6,831 bases of DNA, taken from positions 1 through 6,831 of the forward strand of contig JAEDMB010000106.1 of NCBI GenBank assembly GCA_016303235.1, written 5' to 3'. The notes under the pieces are model-generated. The model made no database searches and had not been told where the DNA came from. It was given only the letters and a program-made list of their open reading frames with translations. A program made the translations under genes and the position numbers. This DNA is from Oscillospiraceae bacterium (GTDB lineage: Bacteria; Bacillota; Clostridia; Oscillospirales; Ruminococcaceae). How positions within the stretch are numbered: the stretch's first letter is position 1; each line of letters begins with the position of its first letter. Of this stretch, positions 6,254 through 6,831 are shown piece after piece.

Positions 6254-6831
6254 CTAAGCAAACCATAAATCATATACTATTGATATATCAAAAATCATCT
6301 TCTTTATCTTATCTTCATTTTCAAAAAGTTCCGTCAGATTATTTTTGCTGTCACGGGATTCAATTCTTCTGAGTTCTTCCTTATAATATGATTCTCCGTT
6401 TACAACAGCTTCACCCAATGCCTTAACGTCAGACCTTTTTCCGTTTTCCGCCAGTAATTTTCCGTACTTTATAAACTCTTTCCAGCTTCCCGAATATTCA
6501 TAGGGACGTGCTGTATATTCTTTTTCCTGAGTATCTCTTATTATTTCAAGCGAATTTGTTATTCCGGCGTGACAATAATGGAAATCGATATAGTTTTTGC
6601 CTTTGTTTTCTTCGAGATGTGCCTGTTTTTTACCCATTTCACAGCAGGCTTCCGCTATTTCATAAACATCAGCAAAGGGGTCATGGCTATGAAAAACTGC
6701 AACTCCCGCACAAGCAGAATTATTTCCGCTTTCCGAGAGTTTTTCAAAATATATTTCAAGAATATACGGAACTGCATGAGCGTTGCATACAATAGTAATT
6801 TCATCTCCACCGCTTATTATTTTCCGGAAAA
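6254..6831 (-). CDS. cas10: Cas10 large subunit, C-terminal part (5' end outside window)
   Basis: The frame is open from the right edge, giving 191 residues and no start inside the window. Near the edge it shows IISGGDEITIV, with GGDE at 6800-6811. This is the metal-binding turn of the second Cas10 palm (cyclase) domain, which makes cyclic oligoadenylate when target RNA is bound. The usual motif is GGDD. Further family features follow: AVFHSHDPF (visible residues 44-52), a helix ending in GKKQA, YIDFHYCHAGI, then TARPY (106-110). Downstream is a helical C-terminal region with DVKALGEAVVNGE, like the D4 domain. The chain ends in DLWFA and TAG. The N-terminal HD nuclease region, if any, cannot be seen. 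A methionine inside (ATG at 6637) is not the start, because the palm motif lies upstream of it in the same frame. It is the first gene of the visible operon. Confidence 0.9.
   Translation of the reverse strand, partial: FRKIISGGDEITIVCNAHAVPYILEIYFEKLSESGNNSACAGVAVFHSHDPFADVYEIAEACCEMGKKQAHLEENKGKNYIDFHYCHAGITNSLEIIRDTQEKEYTARPYEYSGSWKEFIKYGKLLAENGKRSDVKALGEAVVNGESYYKEELRRIESRDSKNNLTELFENEDKIKKMIFDISIVYDLWFA

Noticed and set aside
6254..6637. A free-standing 127-residue gene starting at the ATG at 6637
   Set aside because: The frame stays open to the window edge and the upstream 64 residues carry the Cas10 GGDE palm motif, so the ATG is an internal methionine.

Overview
The window holds most of one CRISPR-Cas operon. 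All six genes lie on the minus strand, so transcription runs from the right edge to the left edge. In transcription order they are: the C-terminal part of cas10 (cut by the right edge), a 641-residue Cas7-Cas5(Csx10)-Cas11-like fusion, a double-Cas7 protein, csx19, a large Cas7 protein with an insertion (TIGR03986-like), and cas6. A hairpin terminator follows cas6 at the left edge.

The set of subunits (Cas10, Csx19, Cas7-Cas5-Cas11, Cas7-2x, Cas7-insertion) matches the type III-D variant (III-Dv) known from Synechocystis. That variant is regarded as an intermediate between ordinary multi-subunit type III complexes and the single-protein III-E effector (Cas7-11/gRAMP). No separate cas11/csm2 gene is present, as expected if the C-terminal helical region of the 641-residue protein serves as the small subunit. 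Three aspartates sit where Csm3-type target-RNA cleavage residues sit: D25 of the fusion, and D28 and D240 of the double Cas7. The large TIGR03986-like protein shows no clear aspartate at that place.

The expected working model is as follows. Cas6 cuts pre-crRNA, and the crRNA is loaded into a complex of the four Cas7-bearing chains with Cas10 and Csx19. Target RNA is cut at the Cas7 sites, and the Cas10 palm may make cyclic oligoadenylate. The palm motif here is GGDE rather than the usual GGDD. No CRISPR array, cas1/cas2, reverse transcriptase or ancillary cOA-activated nuclease lies in the window; these would have to be elsewhere.

The genes are packed end to end (TAATG, TAAATG and TAAAATG junctions) with strong GGAGG-type ribosome binding sites, which implies one polycistronic message with coupled translation. 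The AT-rich composition, frequent TTTTCCG-type words and purine-rich Shine-Dalgarno sites suggest a low-GC Bacillota, plausibly a Ruminococcus-like clostridium. The taxonomic guess rests on general look, not on a marker gene. The only non-coding stretch of note is positions 1-72, which contains the terminator.
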